Origin: Actinacidiphila epipremni
Lineage (GTDB): Bacteria; Actinomycetota; Actinomycetes; Streptomycetales; Streptomycetaceae
NCBI RefSeq assembly: GCF_012034175.1
Contig: NZ_JAATEJ010000018.1
Coordinates: 62,001-126,000 of the forward strand
Reading direction: 5' to 3'
Length of the DNA stretch: 64,000 bases
Within the stretch, counting starts at the first letter, position 1, and each line of letters starts with the position of its first letter. The notes beneath the pieces are model-generated. The model worked only from the letters and a program-made list of their open reading frames with translations, was not told where the DNA came from and did not search any database. Both the position numbers and the translations under genes were made by a program. Positions 8,478 to 15,798 of this stretch are shown here, piece by piece.

Positions 8478-9482
8478 CTAGAGCACCGCGATGATGTCGA
8501 CGGTGAACACCAGCGTGGAGTTCGCCGGGATGGAGCCCTGCGCCTGGTCCTTGTAGGCCAGGTCCGGCGGGGTGACCAGCATGACCCGGCTGCCGACGTT
8601 CTTGCCGGTCAGGCCCTGCGTCCAGCCCGGGATGACACCGGTGAGCGGGAAGTCGGTGAGCTGCTTGCGGGAGTAGCTGGAGTCGAACTCCTTGCCGCCG
8701 TCCCACAGCACGCCCTTGTACTGCACCAGCAGCGTGTCGCTGCCCTTGACCGCCGGGCCGTCGCCCTTGATGACGTAGTTCGACACCAGCTTGGTGGGCG
8801 CCTTGCCCTTGGGCACGGTGATCGACGGGGCGAGCCCGTCGACGTTCGTGCCGACCTTGGGCAGGCTCGCGTCGGTCTGCGGCTGCGTCGTGCCCATGGC
8901 CGAGGAGCGGCCGGTGTAGACCTTCAGCACGTCGACGACGAAGACGAGCGTGTCGGTCGCGCCGATGCCCGCCTGCGGGTTGCCCGAGGGGCCGTAGCCC
9001 AGGGCCGGCGGGATGCCCAGCATGACCCTGCTGTTCGCCTTGGCGCCGATCAGGCCCTGGTCCCAGCCGGGGATGACCTTCTGCGCGCCGATCTGCGTGG
9101 TGTACGGCTGCTTGCCGAAGGAGGTGTCGAAGACCTTCGCGGTGTTCCACACCTGGCCCAGGTAATTCACCTGAACGTAGTCACCCGAGGCGACCGCGGG
9201 GCCGCTGCCGGGGATGAGCGTCTTGACGGCCAGGTCCGTGGAGGGGGTGCCGGTGCCCTTGGCGATCGTCGGCTTGGTGTTGAACTTCGTGCCCGCGGTG
9301 ACGGCCGGCAGCGGCCCGTCGGTGGTCTTCGGGGTGGGCGTGCCGGTGGCCGACGCCGTCGGCGAATCCGAGGCCGAGGGGGATTTCGATGCCGCGGAGT
9401 CGCTGTTCTTGGAATCGTCGCCGCAGCCGGCGGCGGTGAGCAGAAGAGCGGGCACGGCGAGCAGGACGGAGCGTCGGCGCAC
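8478..9482 (-). CDS. Lipoprotein with two FKBP-type isomerase domains
   Basis: 334 residues. A signal peptide with lipobox LTAAGC places the lipidated cysteine at residue 20; a Ser/Thr-rich linker follows, then two FKBP domains (about residues 85-190 and 235-334). Domain 1 retains FDTSF and VIPGWDQG; domain 2 retains FDSSY and VIPGWTQG. It should fold secreted or cell-surface proteins. A stable hairpin (9555-9589) insulates it from pafA. Such tandem FKBP lipoproteins occur in Streptomyces next to the proteasome genes (recalled, not searched). Confidence 0.9.
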   Translation of the reverse strand: MRRRSVLLAVPALLLTAAGCGDDSKNSDSAASKSPSASDSPTASATGTPTPKTTDGPLPAVTAGTKFNTKPTIAKGTGTPSTDLAVKTLIPGSGPAVASGDYVQVNYLGQVWNTAKVFDTSFGKQPYTTQIGAQKVIPGWDQGLIGAKANSRVMLGIPPALGYGPSGNPQAGIGATDTLVFVVDVLKVYTGRSSAMGTTQPQTDASLPKVGTNVDGLAPSITVPKGKAPTKLVSNYVIKGDGPAVKGSDTLLVQYKGVLWDGGKEFDSSYSRKQLTDFPLTGVIPGWTQGLTGKNVGSRVMLVTPPDLAYKDQAQGSIPANSTLVFTVDIIAVL

Positions 9483-9554
9483 GGATTCCTCGTTCGGGTC
9501 GGGGTGTGGGGGTCGTCAGGCACGGGGGTTGCCGCCCCACACCCTACGGTGTGC

Positions 9555-9589
9555 CACAGGCCCCGTACGAGTTCCGTACGGGGCCTGTG
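9555..9589. terminator. 15-bp perfect hairpin downstream of pafA
   Basis: cacaggccccgtacg (9555-9569) pairs exactly with 9575-9589 around a 5-nt loop (agttc). It sits between the pafA stop (9640) and the FKBP lipoprotein start (9482), so it should terminate pafA transcription. Confidence 0.8.
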
Positions 9590-9639
9590 AGCCGTCTGTG
9601 CCGGGCGGGAACACGGTCCCCGCGGGTCCTGCATTCCGG

Positions 9640-11001
9640 CTACATTCCGGCGATCAGCTTTTCCACCCGGTCGTCCACCGACCGGAACGGGTCCTTGCAC
9701 AGCACGGTGCGCTGCGCCTGGTCGTTGAGCTTGAGATGCACCCAGTCGACGGTGAAGTCGCGGCGCTGCTCCTGGGCGCGGCGGATGAAGTCGCCGCGCA
9801 GCCTGGCCCTGGTGGTCTGCGGCGGGACCGACTTGGCCTCGAAGATCCGCAGGTCGTCGCACACCCTGGCCGCCTGGCCCTTGCGCTCCAGCAGGTAGTA
9901 CAGGCCGCGGCGGCGGTGGATGTCGTGGTAGGCGAGGTCTATCTGCGCGACCCGCGGATGCGACATGGTGATGTTGTCGCGGCTGCGGTAGCGCTCGATG
10001 AGCTGGTACTTCATGACCCAGTCGATCTCGGTGCCGATCCGGCCCAGGTCCCCGCTGCCGATCGACTCCAGGGCGCGGCCCCACAGCTCCAGGGCCTGCT
10101 CGGTCACGCCGCTGCGGATGCCGCGGCGCTCGCAGAACTCGACGGCCTTGGAGTAGTACTCCTGCTGGATGTCCAGCGCGGAGGCCTCGCGACCGGACGC
10201 GAGGCGGACCTTGCGCCGTCCCGTTATGTCATGGCTGACCTCGCGGATCGCCCGGATCGGGTTCTCCAGGGTGAGGTCGCGCATGACCGTGCCGGCCTCG
10301 ATCATCCGCAGCACCAGGTCGGTGGCGCCGACCTTGAGCAGCATCGTCGTCTCCGACATGTTCGAGTCGCCGACGATGACGTGCAGCCTGCGGTAGCGCT
10401 CGGCGTCGGCGTGCGGCTCGTCGCGGGTGTTGATGATCGGCCGGGAGCGGGTGGTGGCCGAGCTCACCCCCTCCCAGATGTGCTCGGCGCGCTGGCTCAC
10501 GCAGAACACGGCGCCGCGCGGGGTCTGCAGCACCTTGCCCGCGCCGCACAGCAGCTGCCGGGTGACGAGGAAGGGAATGAGGATGTCGGCCAGCCGGGAG
10601 AATTCCCCGTGCCGGGCCACCAGGTAATTCTCGTGGCATCCGTAGGAGTTGCCGGCGGAGTCCGTGTTGTTCTTGAACAGGTACACATCCCCGGCGATGC
10701 CCTCTTCGTGCAGCCGCCGTTCGGCGTCCACCAGAAGGCCTTCGAGGATCCGTTCACCGGCCTTGTCGTGCGTGACGAGTTCGGTGACGTTGTCGCACTC
10801 GGGAGTGGCGTACTCCGGGTGCGAGCCCACGTCGAGGTAGAGGCGGGCGCCATTGCGGAGGAAAACGTTGCTGCTCCGGCCCCATGACACGACACGGCGG
10901 AAGAGGTACCGCGCCACCTCGTCCGGGGACAGGCGTCGCTGTCCCCGGAACGTGCATGTGACGCCGTACTCGTTCTCCAGCCCGAAAATGCGGCGGTCCA
11001 T
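9640..11001 (-). CDS. pafA: Pup--protein ligase PafA
   Basis: Glutamine-synthetase-fold ligase that joins the C-terminal glutamate of Pup to substrate lysines through an ATP-derived gamma-glutamyl phosphate. 453 residues, full length. FGLENEYGV gives the Mg-binding glutamate at residue 9; LYLDVGSHPEYATPE gives the catalytic aspartate at 57; KNNTDSAGNSYGCHENYL and RPIINTRDEPHAD are further active-site segments. It starts 9 bp after the MFS gene stop and may share its transcript. It is separated from pup/prcBA by the MFS/LacI pair, as in other streptomycetes. Confidence 0.98.
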   Translation of the reverse strand: MDRRIFGLENEYGVTCTFRGQRRLSPDEVARYLFRRVVSWGRSSNVFLRNGARLYLDVGSHPEYATPECDNVTELVTHDKAGERILEGLLVDAERRLHEEGIAGDVYLFKNNTDSAGNSYGCHENYLVARHGEFSRLADILIPFLVTRQLLCGAGKVLQTPRGAVFCVSQRAEHIWEGVSSATTRSRPIINTRDEPHADAERYRRLHVIVGDSNMSETTMLLKVGATDLVLRMIEAGTVMRDLTLENPIRAIREVSHDITGRRKVRLASGREASALDIQQEYYSKAVEFCERRGIRSGVTEQALELWGRALESIGSGDLGRIGTEIDWVMKYQLIERYRSRDNITMSHPRVAQIDLAYHDIHRRRGLYYLLERKGQAARVCDDLRIFEAKSVPPQTTRARLRGDFIRRAQEQRRDFTVDWVHLKLNDQAQRTVLCKDPFRSVDDRVEKLIAGM

Positions 11002-11010
11002 GTCTGAACA

Positions 11011-12258
11011 TTACGCCTGATGCGTGGTGCTGAAACGGGGTTCGACGGCACGGTTTGGATCTTTTTCCGCGGGTGAATCGAGGTTTGAGCCCGTCAGGAA
11101 ACGCCCGGTCGCGAGCAGTACGGCCGTCGCGACCGCGCAACCGGCCGCCACCACGCCGAAACCGGCCGTGGCGCCGCCGTGCTGGGCGGCGGCGCCGGCC
11201 GCCGCGGTGCCGAGCGCGCCGCCCACGCCCACCGCCGTCACCACCCACGAGAAGGCCTCCGTCACGGTGCCCGCCGGGGCGTGCCGGTCCACGACCACGA
11301 AGCCGCAGGCCAGCGCCGGCGCCAGGAACACCCCCGAGAGCGCCGCCAGGGCCAGCATCCACGGCACCGAGGGGACAAGCAGCAGCGGCAGGTAGCAGGC
11401 CGCGAGCACCACCGCGAGCACCCGCAGCCGCCGCTCCGGCGCGCCCGGCCAGCTCCGCGAGCCGTAGGCGAGGCCGCCGGCGAGCGCGCCCACCCCGTTG
11501 GCGGCCAGCACGTACGAGGCGACCGGGCCGCCGCCGTGCGCGTCGCCGTACGCCACCGCGGCGAGCGCCAGGGCGCCCAGCGTGATGCCGAGGAAGAAGA
11601 AGGAGACCAGCAGCGCCGCGAGCCCCGCCGAGCGCAGCGCGCCGAGCCAGTGCGCCTCGCGCGCGGCGGCCCGCCAGCGCCGCGAGGGCGCCGACGTCAC
11701 GACCACGGCGGTGCCGGCCACGCCCAGCAGCCCGGTGACGACCACCGCCGCCGCCCGGGAGGCCACCGCGACGACCAGCGTCACCAGCAGCGGCCCGACC
11801 ACGAACAGCACCTCCTGCGCCGCCGCGTCCAGGGCGTAGACGCGCTGCACGCGGTCGCCGCCGCCCAGCACGTCCGGCCACAGCGCCCGCAGCCCGCCCT
11901 CCAGCGGCGGCGTCGCAAGCCCCGCGACCACCACCGCAGCCGCCGCCACCGGCAGCGGGTCGGGCCCGGCCAGCGCCAGCACCGCGAAGCCGGCCGCCGA
12001 CACCAGCGCCGCCGCCGCCATCACCCGCGGCTGCCCCCGCCGGTCCACCGCCCGCCCCAGCATCGGCTGGCCCACCGCGACCGCGCAGCCGTACGCCGCC
12101 GACAGCGCGCCCGCGAGCCCGTAGCCGGCGCCCTCGTCCCGCAGGAACAGCAGGATCGCGAGCGCCGCCATGGCGTTCGGCAACCGCCCGAGCAGGGTCC
12201 CGCCGAGCAGCCGCCCCACGTGCGGCGTCCGCAGCAGATCCGTGTAGCCGCCCGCCAT
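11011..12258 (-). CDS. MFS transporter
   Basis: 415-residue major facilitator with about 12 hydrophobic segments. After the first helix pair comes GRAVDRRGQPR, matching the cytoplasmic loop 2-3 motif (GxLaDrxGrkr). The start MAGGYTDLLRTPHVGRLLGG at 12258 is supported by a gggagggg ribosome site; a longer frame into the divergent promoter region is rejected. It diverges from a LacI-family gene that probably controls it and ends 9 bp before pafA. The substrate is unknown; the family resembles drug or sugar efflux members. Confidence 0.85.
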   Translation of the reverse strand: MAGGYTDLLRTPHVGRLLGGTLLGRLPNAMAALAILLFLRDEGAGYGLAGALSAAYGCAVAVGQPMLGRAVDRRGQPRVMAAAALVSAAGFAVLALAGPDPLPVAAAAVVVAGLATPPLEGGLRALWPDVLGGGDRVQRVYALDAAAQEVLFVVGPLLVTLVVAVASRAAAVVVTGLLGVAGTAVVVTSAPSRRWRAAAREAHWLGALRSAGLAALLVSFFFLGITLGALALAAVAYGDAHGGGPVASYVLAANGVGALAGGLAYGSRSWPGAPERRLRVLAVVLAACYLPLLLVPSVPWMLALAALSGVFLAPALACGFVVVDRHAPAGTVTEAFSWVVTAVGVGGALGTAAAGAAAQHGGATAGFGVVAAGCAVATAVLLATGRFLTGSNLDSPAEKDPNRAVEPRFSTTHQA

Positions 12259-12280
12259 GCCGTCCCCTCCCACCACCGCC

Positions 12281-12316
12281 GTGTTACGTATAACGTCCGG
12301 GGTCATACGTACCATG
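12281..12316. promoter_or_regulatory. Candidate LacI-type operators between divergent MFS and lacI-family genes
   Basis: This short AT-richer stretch carries two copies of the palindromic hexamer tacgta (12285-12290 and 12306-12311) whose starts are 21 bp apart, about two helical turns. LacI-family operators are palindromes with a central CG, so the pair could be the operators of the adjacent regulator, overlapping both divergent promoters. Confidence 0.45.
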
Positions 12317-12358
12317 GCGCCACCCGCCCGGTCCATCCACCCGAAAGGGCCCGCTCGC

Positions 12359-13429
12359 GTGCACTCCCCCGACACACCGCAGGCGCACCCCGGCGCGCGG
12401 CCGGCGGCCCGTACCGCCGGGCGCGGCACCGCCGCCCGGGTCACCTCCCGGGACGTCGCGCGCGCCGCCGGGGTGTCGCAGGCCACCGTGTCGCTGGTCC
12501 TCGGCGGGAAATGGCGCGGACGCGTCTCCGAGCCGACGGTACGGGCGGTACGCGAGGCCGCCCGCGCGCTGGACTACCGGCCCAACCTGGCCGCCCGCAG
12601 CCTGCGGCTCGGCGCCACCAGGACCGCGATGCTCGTCGTCCCCGCCCTCACCCACGAATACTTCGCCCGGGTCTACACCGGCGCCGCCCAGGTCGCCGCC
12701 CGGCACGGCTTCGGCGTCGTCCTCTACCCCTCACCCGCCGGCATCGGCCCCGCCCGCGACCCCTTCGGCTCGGCCCGCACCGCCATCGACGGCGTCATCG
12801 CCTCGTCCATGGCCGCCGACGCGCTCACCGCCATCGGCGACGGCGGGCTGCCCCTGGTCATGCTCGACAGCGACCCCGGTACGCCGAAGGGCCCGCCCAC
12901 CGTGAACCTCGCCGTCGCCGACGGCATCCGCCAGGTCGCCCGGCACCTGCTCGGCCTCGGCCACCGCCGGATCGCCCACATCGCCGCCGACGTCGACACC
13001 TGGACCTTCCGGGCCCGCGCCCGGGCCGTCGAGGAGGCGCTCGCCGCCGCCGGGCTGCCCGCCGCGCCGCGGCACCCCTGCGCGCTGGACGTCGGCGCCG
13101 CCAAGGACGCCGCCGTGGCCGCCCTCACCGCGCCCGGGCCGCGCCCCACCGCGCTGCTGTGCGACGACGACATCCTGGCCGCCGGCGCCTGCAAGGGGGT
13201 GCGCTCGCTGGGCCTGGCCGTCCCCGGCGACGTCTCCGTCACCGGCTTCGACGACCTCTCCCTCGCCGCCGCCCTCGACCCGGAGCTGACCACCGTACGG
13301 CTGCCCGCCGAGGCCATCGGCGAGCACGGCATGCGGGCGCTGCTGCGGCTCCTGGACGGCGAGGACGCGCCCGCGGTCGAACTGCCCCTCACCCTGGTCC
13401 CGCGCGGCTCCACCGCGCCACCGCGCTGA
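12359..13429 (+). CDS. LacI-family transcriptional regulator
   Basis: About 356 residues. The N-terminal helix-turn-helix VTSRDVARAAGVSQATVSLV includes the LacI hinge region after it (RPNLAARSLR), then a periplasmic-binding-like ligand domain with LLCDDDILAAGA and VSVTGFDDLSLA. I chose GTG at 12359 because gaaaggg lies 9 bp upstream; the in-frame ATGs at 12257 and 12314 would place the start inside the probable operator. It diverges from the MFS transporter and is presumably its regulator. The ligand is unknown. Confidence 0.9.
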   Translation: MHSPDTPQAHPGARPAARTAGRGTAARVTSRDVARAAGVSQATVSLVLGGKWRGRVSEPTVRAVREAARALDYRPNLAARSLRLGATRTAMLVVPALTHEYFARVYTGAAQVAARHGFGVVLYPSPAGIGPARDPFGSARTAIDGVIASSMAADALTAIGDGGLPLVMLDSDPGTPKGPPTVNLAVADGIRQVARHLLGLGHRRIAHIAADVDTWTFRARARAVEEALAAAGLPAAPRHPCALDVGAAKDAAVAALTAPGPRPTALLCDDDILAAGACKGVRSLGLAVPGDVSVTGFDDLSLAAALDPELTTVRLPAEAIGEHGMRALLRLLDGEDAPAVELPLTLVPRGSTAPPR

Positions 13430-13460
13430 AGGGCGGGGCCGCGTACGACCCCGCCCTTCA
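13427..13460. terminator. 12-bp bidirectional terminator between lacI-family gene and prcA
   Basis: tgaagggcgggg (13427-13438, including the stop codon) pairs perfectly with 13449-13460 across a 10-nt loop. It lies between two convergent genes and can serve both. Confidence 0.8.
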
Positions 13461-13483
13461 GCGCCCGTCGGCGGACTGCTCTG

Positions 13484-14278
13484 CTACTCGTCGTCGAGCG
13501 GCGGCGCCGTCGGCGCCGGACCGTCCGAGGAGTCCGAGGACGGCGCGGACTCCTCCGCGGCCCCGGAGGACTCCGCCGGCTCCGTCGCCAGCAGCCGGCT
13601 GAGCTGCGAGCCCAGGATGCGCTTGAACTTCCGCTGCTGCGGTCGCGTGCGGTCCAGCACCGCGACCTCCAGCTGCTCCGCCGTGATCTGCCGGTCGCTG
13701 CCGTTGGTGTCGCGCTTGAGCGACTCCACCGCGAGCTCCAGCGCCTCGGCGAGCGTCATGCCGTCGCGGTGCCGCTGGTCGAGGTAGCTGCCGATCTGGT
13801 CGGAGTTGCCGCCCACCGCGACCGCGCCGTGCTCGTCCACGATGGAGCCGTCGTGCGGCAGCCGGTAGATCTGGTCGTCCTCGGGCCCCGCGCCGACCTC
13901 CGCGACGATCAGCTCCACCTCGTACGGCTTCTCGCCGACGCTGGAGAAGATCGTGCCCAGCGTCTGGGCGTAGACGTTGGCCAGGCCGCGGGCCGTCACA
14001 TCGTCCCGGTCGTAGGTGTATCCGCGCAGGTCGGCGTAGCGGACACCGCCGATCCGCAGGTTCTCGAACTCGTTGTACTTGCCGACCGCCGCGAAGGCGA
14101 TCCGGTCGTAGATCTCACTGACCTTGTGCAGGGCGCGCGAGGGGTTCTCCGCGACGAAGACGATGCCGTCGGCGTATTGCAGCACCACCACGCTGCGACC
14201 GCGCGCGATGCCCTTGCGGGCGTATTCGGCGCGGTCCGCCATGGCCTGCTGGGGCGAGACGTAAAAGGGCGTGGACAC
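13484..14278 (-). CDS. prcA: 20S proteasome alpha subunit PrcA
   Basis: Structural alpha ring of the 20S proteasome; it gates entry to the chamber and binds the ARC/Mpa C-termini. 264 residues, GTG start at 14278. The N-terminal gating segment (STPFYVSPQQAMADRAEYAR) and the alpha-type signature RKGIARGRSVVVLQYADGI are present. The last ~35 residues form a Ser/Ala/Glu-rich disordered tail typical of Streptomyces PrcA. It follows prcB by 65 bp. The alpha subunit lacks the catalytic threonine, as expected. Confidence 0.98.
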   Translation of the reverse strand: MSTPFYVSPQQAMADRAEYARKGIARGRSVVVLQYADGIVFVAENPSRALHKVSEIYDRIAFAAVGKYNEFENLRIGGVRYADLRGYTYDRDDVTARGLANVYAQTLGTIFSSVGEKPYEVELIVAEVGAGPEDDQIYRLPHDGSIVDEHGAVAVGGNSDQIGSYLDQRHRDGMTLAEALELAVESLKRDTNGSDRQITAEQLEVAVLDRTRPQQRKFKRILGSQLSRLLATEPAESSGAAEESAPSSDSSDGPAPTAPPLDDE

Positions 14279-14343
14279 CGGCTAACCGTGCCTTTCTGCG
14301 GTCGGCGCTGGGACAGCGCGGAGGGACGTCGGCTGACCTGGGG

Positions 14344-15189
14344 TCACAGCACCGGGGCCTGCGGGCCGTCGGGGCGCTCGCGGCGCGCGTCGACCACCTC
14401 GCGGGCGATCGGGCCGACCTCGGAGTCCGGCAGCAGGCGGAAGCCCTCGTCCGTCATCACGGTGACGATCGGGAAGACCTGCCGGATCAGGTCGGGGCCG
14501 CCGGTCGCCGAGTCCTCCTCGGCCGCGTCGTAGATCGCCTGCACCACGGCCGTCACCATCTGCCGCTCCGTCAGGTCCGAGCGGTACAGCTTCTTGAGGG
14601 TGCTGCGGGCGTACACCGAGCCGGAGCCGGTGGCGGCGAAGCCCTTCTCCTCGCTGCGACCGCCGGTCACGTCGTAGGAGAAGATCCGGCCCCGGCCGCG
14701 GTCGGTGTCGTAACCGGCGAAGATCGGCACGACGGCCAGGCCCTGGAGCGCCATGCCCAGATTGCCGCGGATCATCGTCGACAGCCGGTTGGCCTTGCCT
14801 TCGAGGGAGAGCGTGGCGCCCTCGATCTTCTCGTAGTGCTCCAGCTCCAGCTGGAAGAGCTTGACCATCTCCACGGCCAGGCCCGCCGTGCCGGCGATGC
14901 CGACCGCCGAATACTCGTCCGCCGGGAAGACCTTCTCCATGTCGCGCTGCGCGATGACGTTCCCCATCGTCGCCCGCCGGTCACCCGCGAGGATGACGCC
15001 CCCGTCGAAGACCGCGGACACGATCGTCGTCCCGTGCGGCAGCTCCACCGCTCCCTTGAGCGGCGGCAGCGTCCGGTTCCCGGGCAGCTGCTCCGGCGCG
15101 TGCTCGCCCAGGAAGTCCCAGAAGGACGACGAACCGGGCGTCAGGAAGGCAGCTGGTAGACGCCCGGTGCTACGAGAATTGGTCTCCAC
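14344..15189 (-). CDS. prcB: 20S proteasome beta subunit PrcB
   Basis: Catalytic N-terminal-threonine hydrolase of the 20S core. The GTG start at 15189 has ggaggg 8 bp upstream and gives 281 residues. A propeptide of 53 residues ends at HG|TTIVSAVF, so processing exposes Thr54 as nucleophile; GDRRATMGN and the lysine region of the active site follow. The start lies inside the 3' end of the endonuclease VII-like remnant, so the ribosome site overlaps that frame. Confidence 0.98.
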   Translation of the reverse strand: METNSRSTGRLPAAFLTPGSSSFWDFLGEHAPEQLPGNRTLPPLKGAVELPHGTTIVSAVFDGGVILAGDRRATMGNVIAQRDMEKVFPADEYSAVGIAGTAGLAVEMVKLFQLELEHYEKIEGATLSLEGKANRLSTMIRGNLGMALQGLAVVPIFAGYDTDRGRGRIFSYDVTGGRSEEKGFAATGSGSVYARSTLKKLYRSDLTERQMVTAVVQAIYDAAEEDSATGGPDLIRQVFPIVTVMTDEGFRLLPDSEVGPIAREVVDARRERPDGPQAPVL

Positions 15190-15430
15190 GCGTTTCCCTC
15201 CAGATAAACGATCGCCCGCCGCGCAGTGCCGGGATCGTCTCCCAACTTGCCGATGGCGGAATTGCAGTTGAAGCACAGTACGCCCCGGACCCTACCCGTT
15301 TCGCGGCAGTGATCCACATGAACCGGCGGCCCTCGGGCACCCGGCCGCGCGGACGGTCCCGCCGGCCGCGCGCCGGCTGCCGCTGCCGGTGGTGGGGCGC
15401 CGTGCACTCACGGCAGCGCCGTTCACATCC
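15141..15430 (-). pseudogene. Endonuclease VII-like (HNH) gene remnant between pup and prcB
   Basis: The downstream frame reads HVDHCRETGRVRGVLCFNC and ends GNAWRPILVAPGVYQLPS, the C-terminal zinc/HNH half of the recombination endonuclease VII family. The matching N-terminal piece RRCRECTAPHHRQRQPARG, with a CxxC zinc half-site, lies immediately upstream but in another frame, and no ATG/GTG opens that frame. The piece expected between them is missing. The only ORF (GTG 15407) lacks the first CxxC. Streptomycetes normally have an intact gene of about twice this length here (from memory). Deletion plus frameshift is the simplest reading; a minimal functional ORF or a sequencing error cannot be excluded. 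Confidence 0.6.
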
Positions 15431-15434
15431 GTGA

Positions 15435-15653
15435 CTACTGTCCGCCCTTCTGGACGAAGGACCGGACGAAGTCCTCGGCGTTCTCTTCGAGGACGTCGTC
15501 GATCTCGTCCAGGACGGAGTCCACGTCGTCCGAGAGCTTCTCGTGGCGCTCCTTGAGGTCATCGGCGGCCTTGGTGTCCTCCTGGACTTCCTCGACCTCG
15601 TCCGTGGAACGCGTCGCCTTCTGCTGCCCGCCGTCGGTGTCCTTGGTTGCCAT
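15435..15653 (-). CDS. pup: Prokaryotic ubiquitin-like protein Pup
   Basis: 72-residue intrinsically disordered tag that marks proteins for the proteasome. It ends in GGQ, so the C-terminal glutamine must be deamidated by Dop before PafA can ligate it. The coiled-coil-forming region, about residues 21-58 (heptads around LKERHEKLSDDVDSVLDEID), binds the N-terminal coils of ARC/Mpa. MATKDTDGG at 15653 is preferred over an upstream MRD start because gaggg lies just before it. Confidence 0.98.
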   Translation of the reverse strand: MATKDTDGGQQKATRSTDEVEEVQEDTKAADDLKERHEKLSDDVDSVLDEIDDVLEENAEDFVRSFVQKGGQ

Positions 15654-15684
15654 GTCCCTCACCCCGCTCGGTTGCGTGCCCTAC

Positions 15685-15716
15685 AAGATCAGACCCTACA
15701 AGGAGGGTCTGATCTT
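15685..15716. promoter_or_regulatory. 13-bp hairpin between dop and pup
   Basis: aagatcagaccct (15685-15697) pairs perfectly with 15704-15716, loop acaagg. It lies 32 bp upstream of the pup start and 83 bp after the dop stop on the same strand. It could terminate dop transcripts or act as a 5' leader structure or attenuator for pup. Its lower GC content is unlike the other terminators here. Confidence 0.55.
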
Positions 15717-15798
15717 GGCTCTCGATTAGTCAACGTCCGAGTGCTACCCCGTTGATTCCCGGTTCTGGCCCGTTTCAGCCGCGCGAGCGCCGGGCGGT

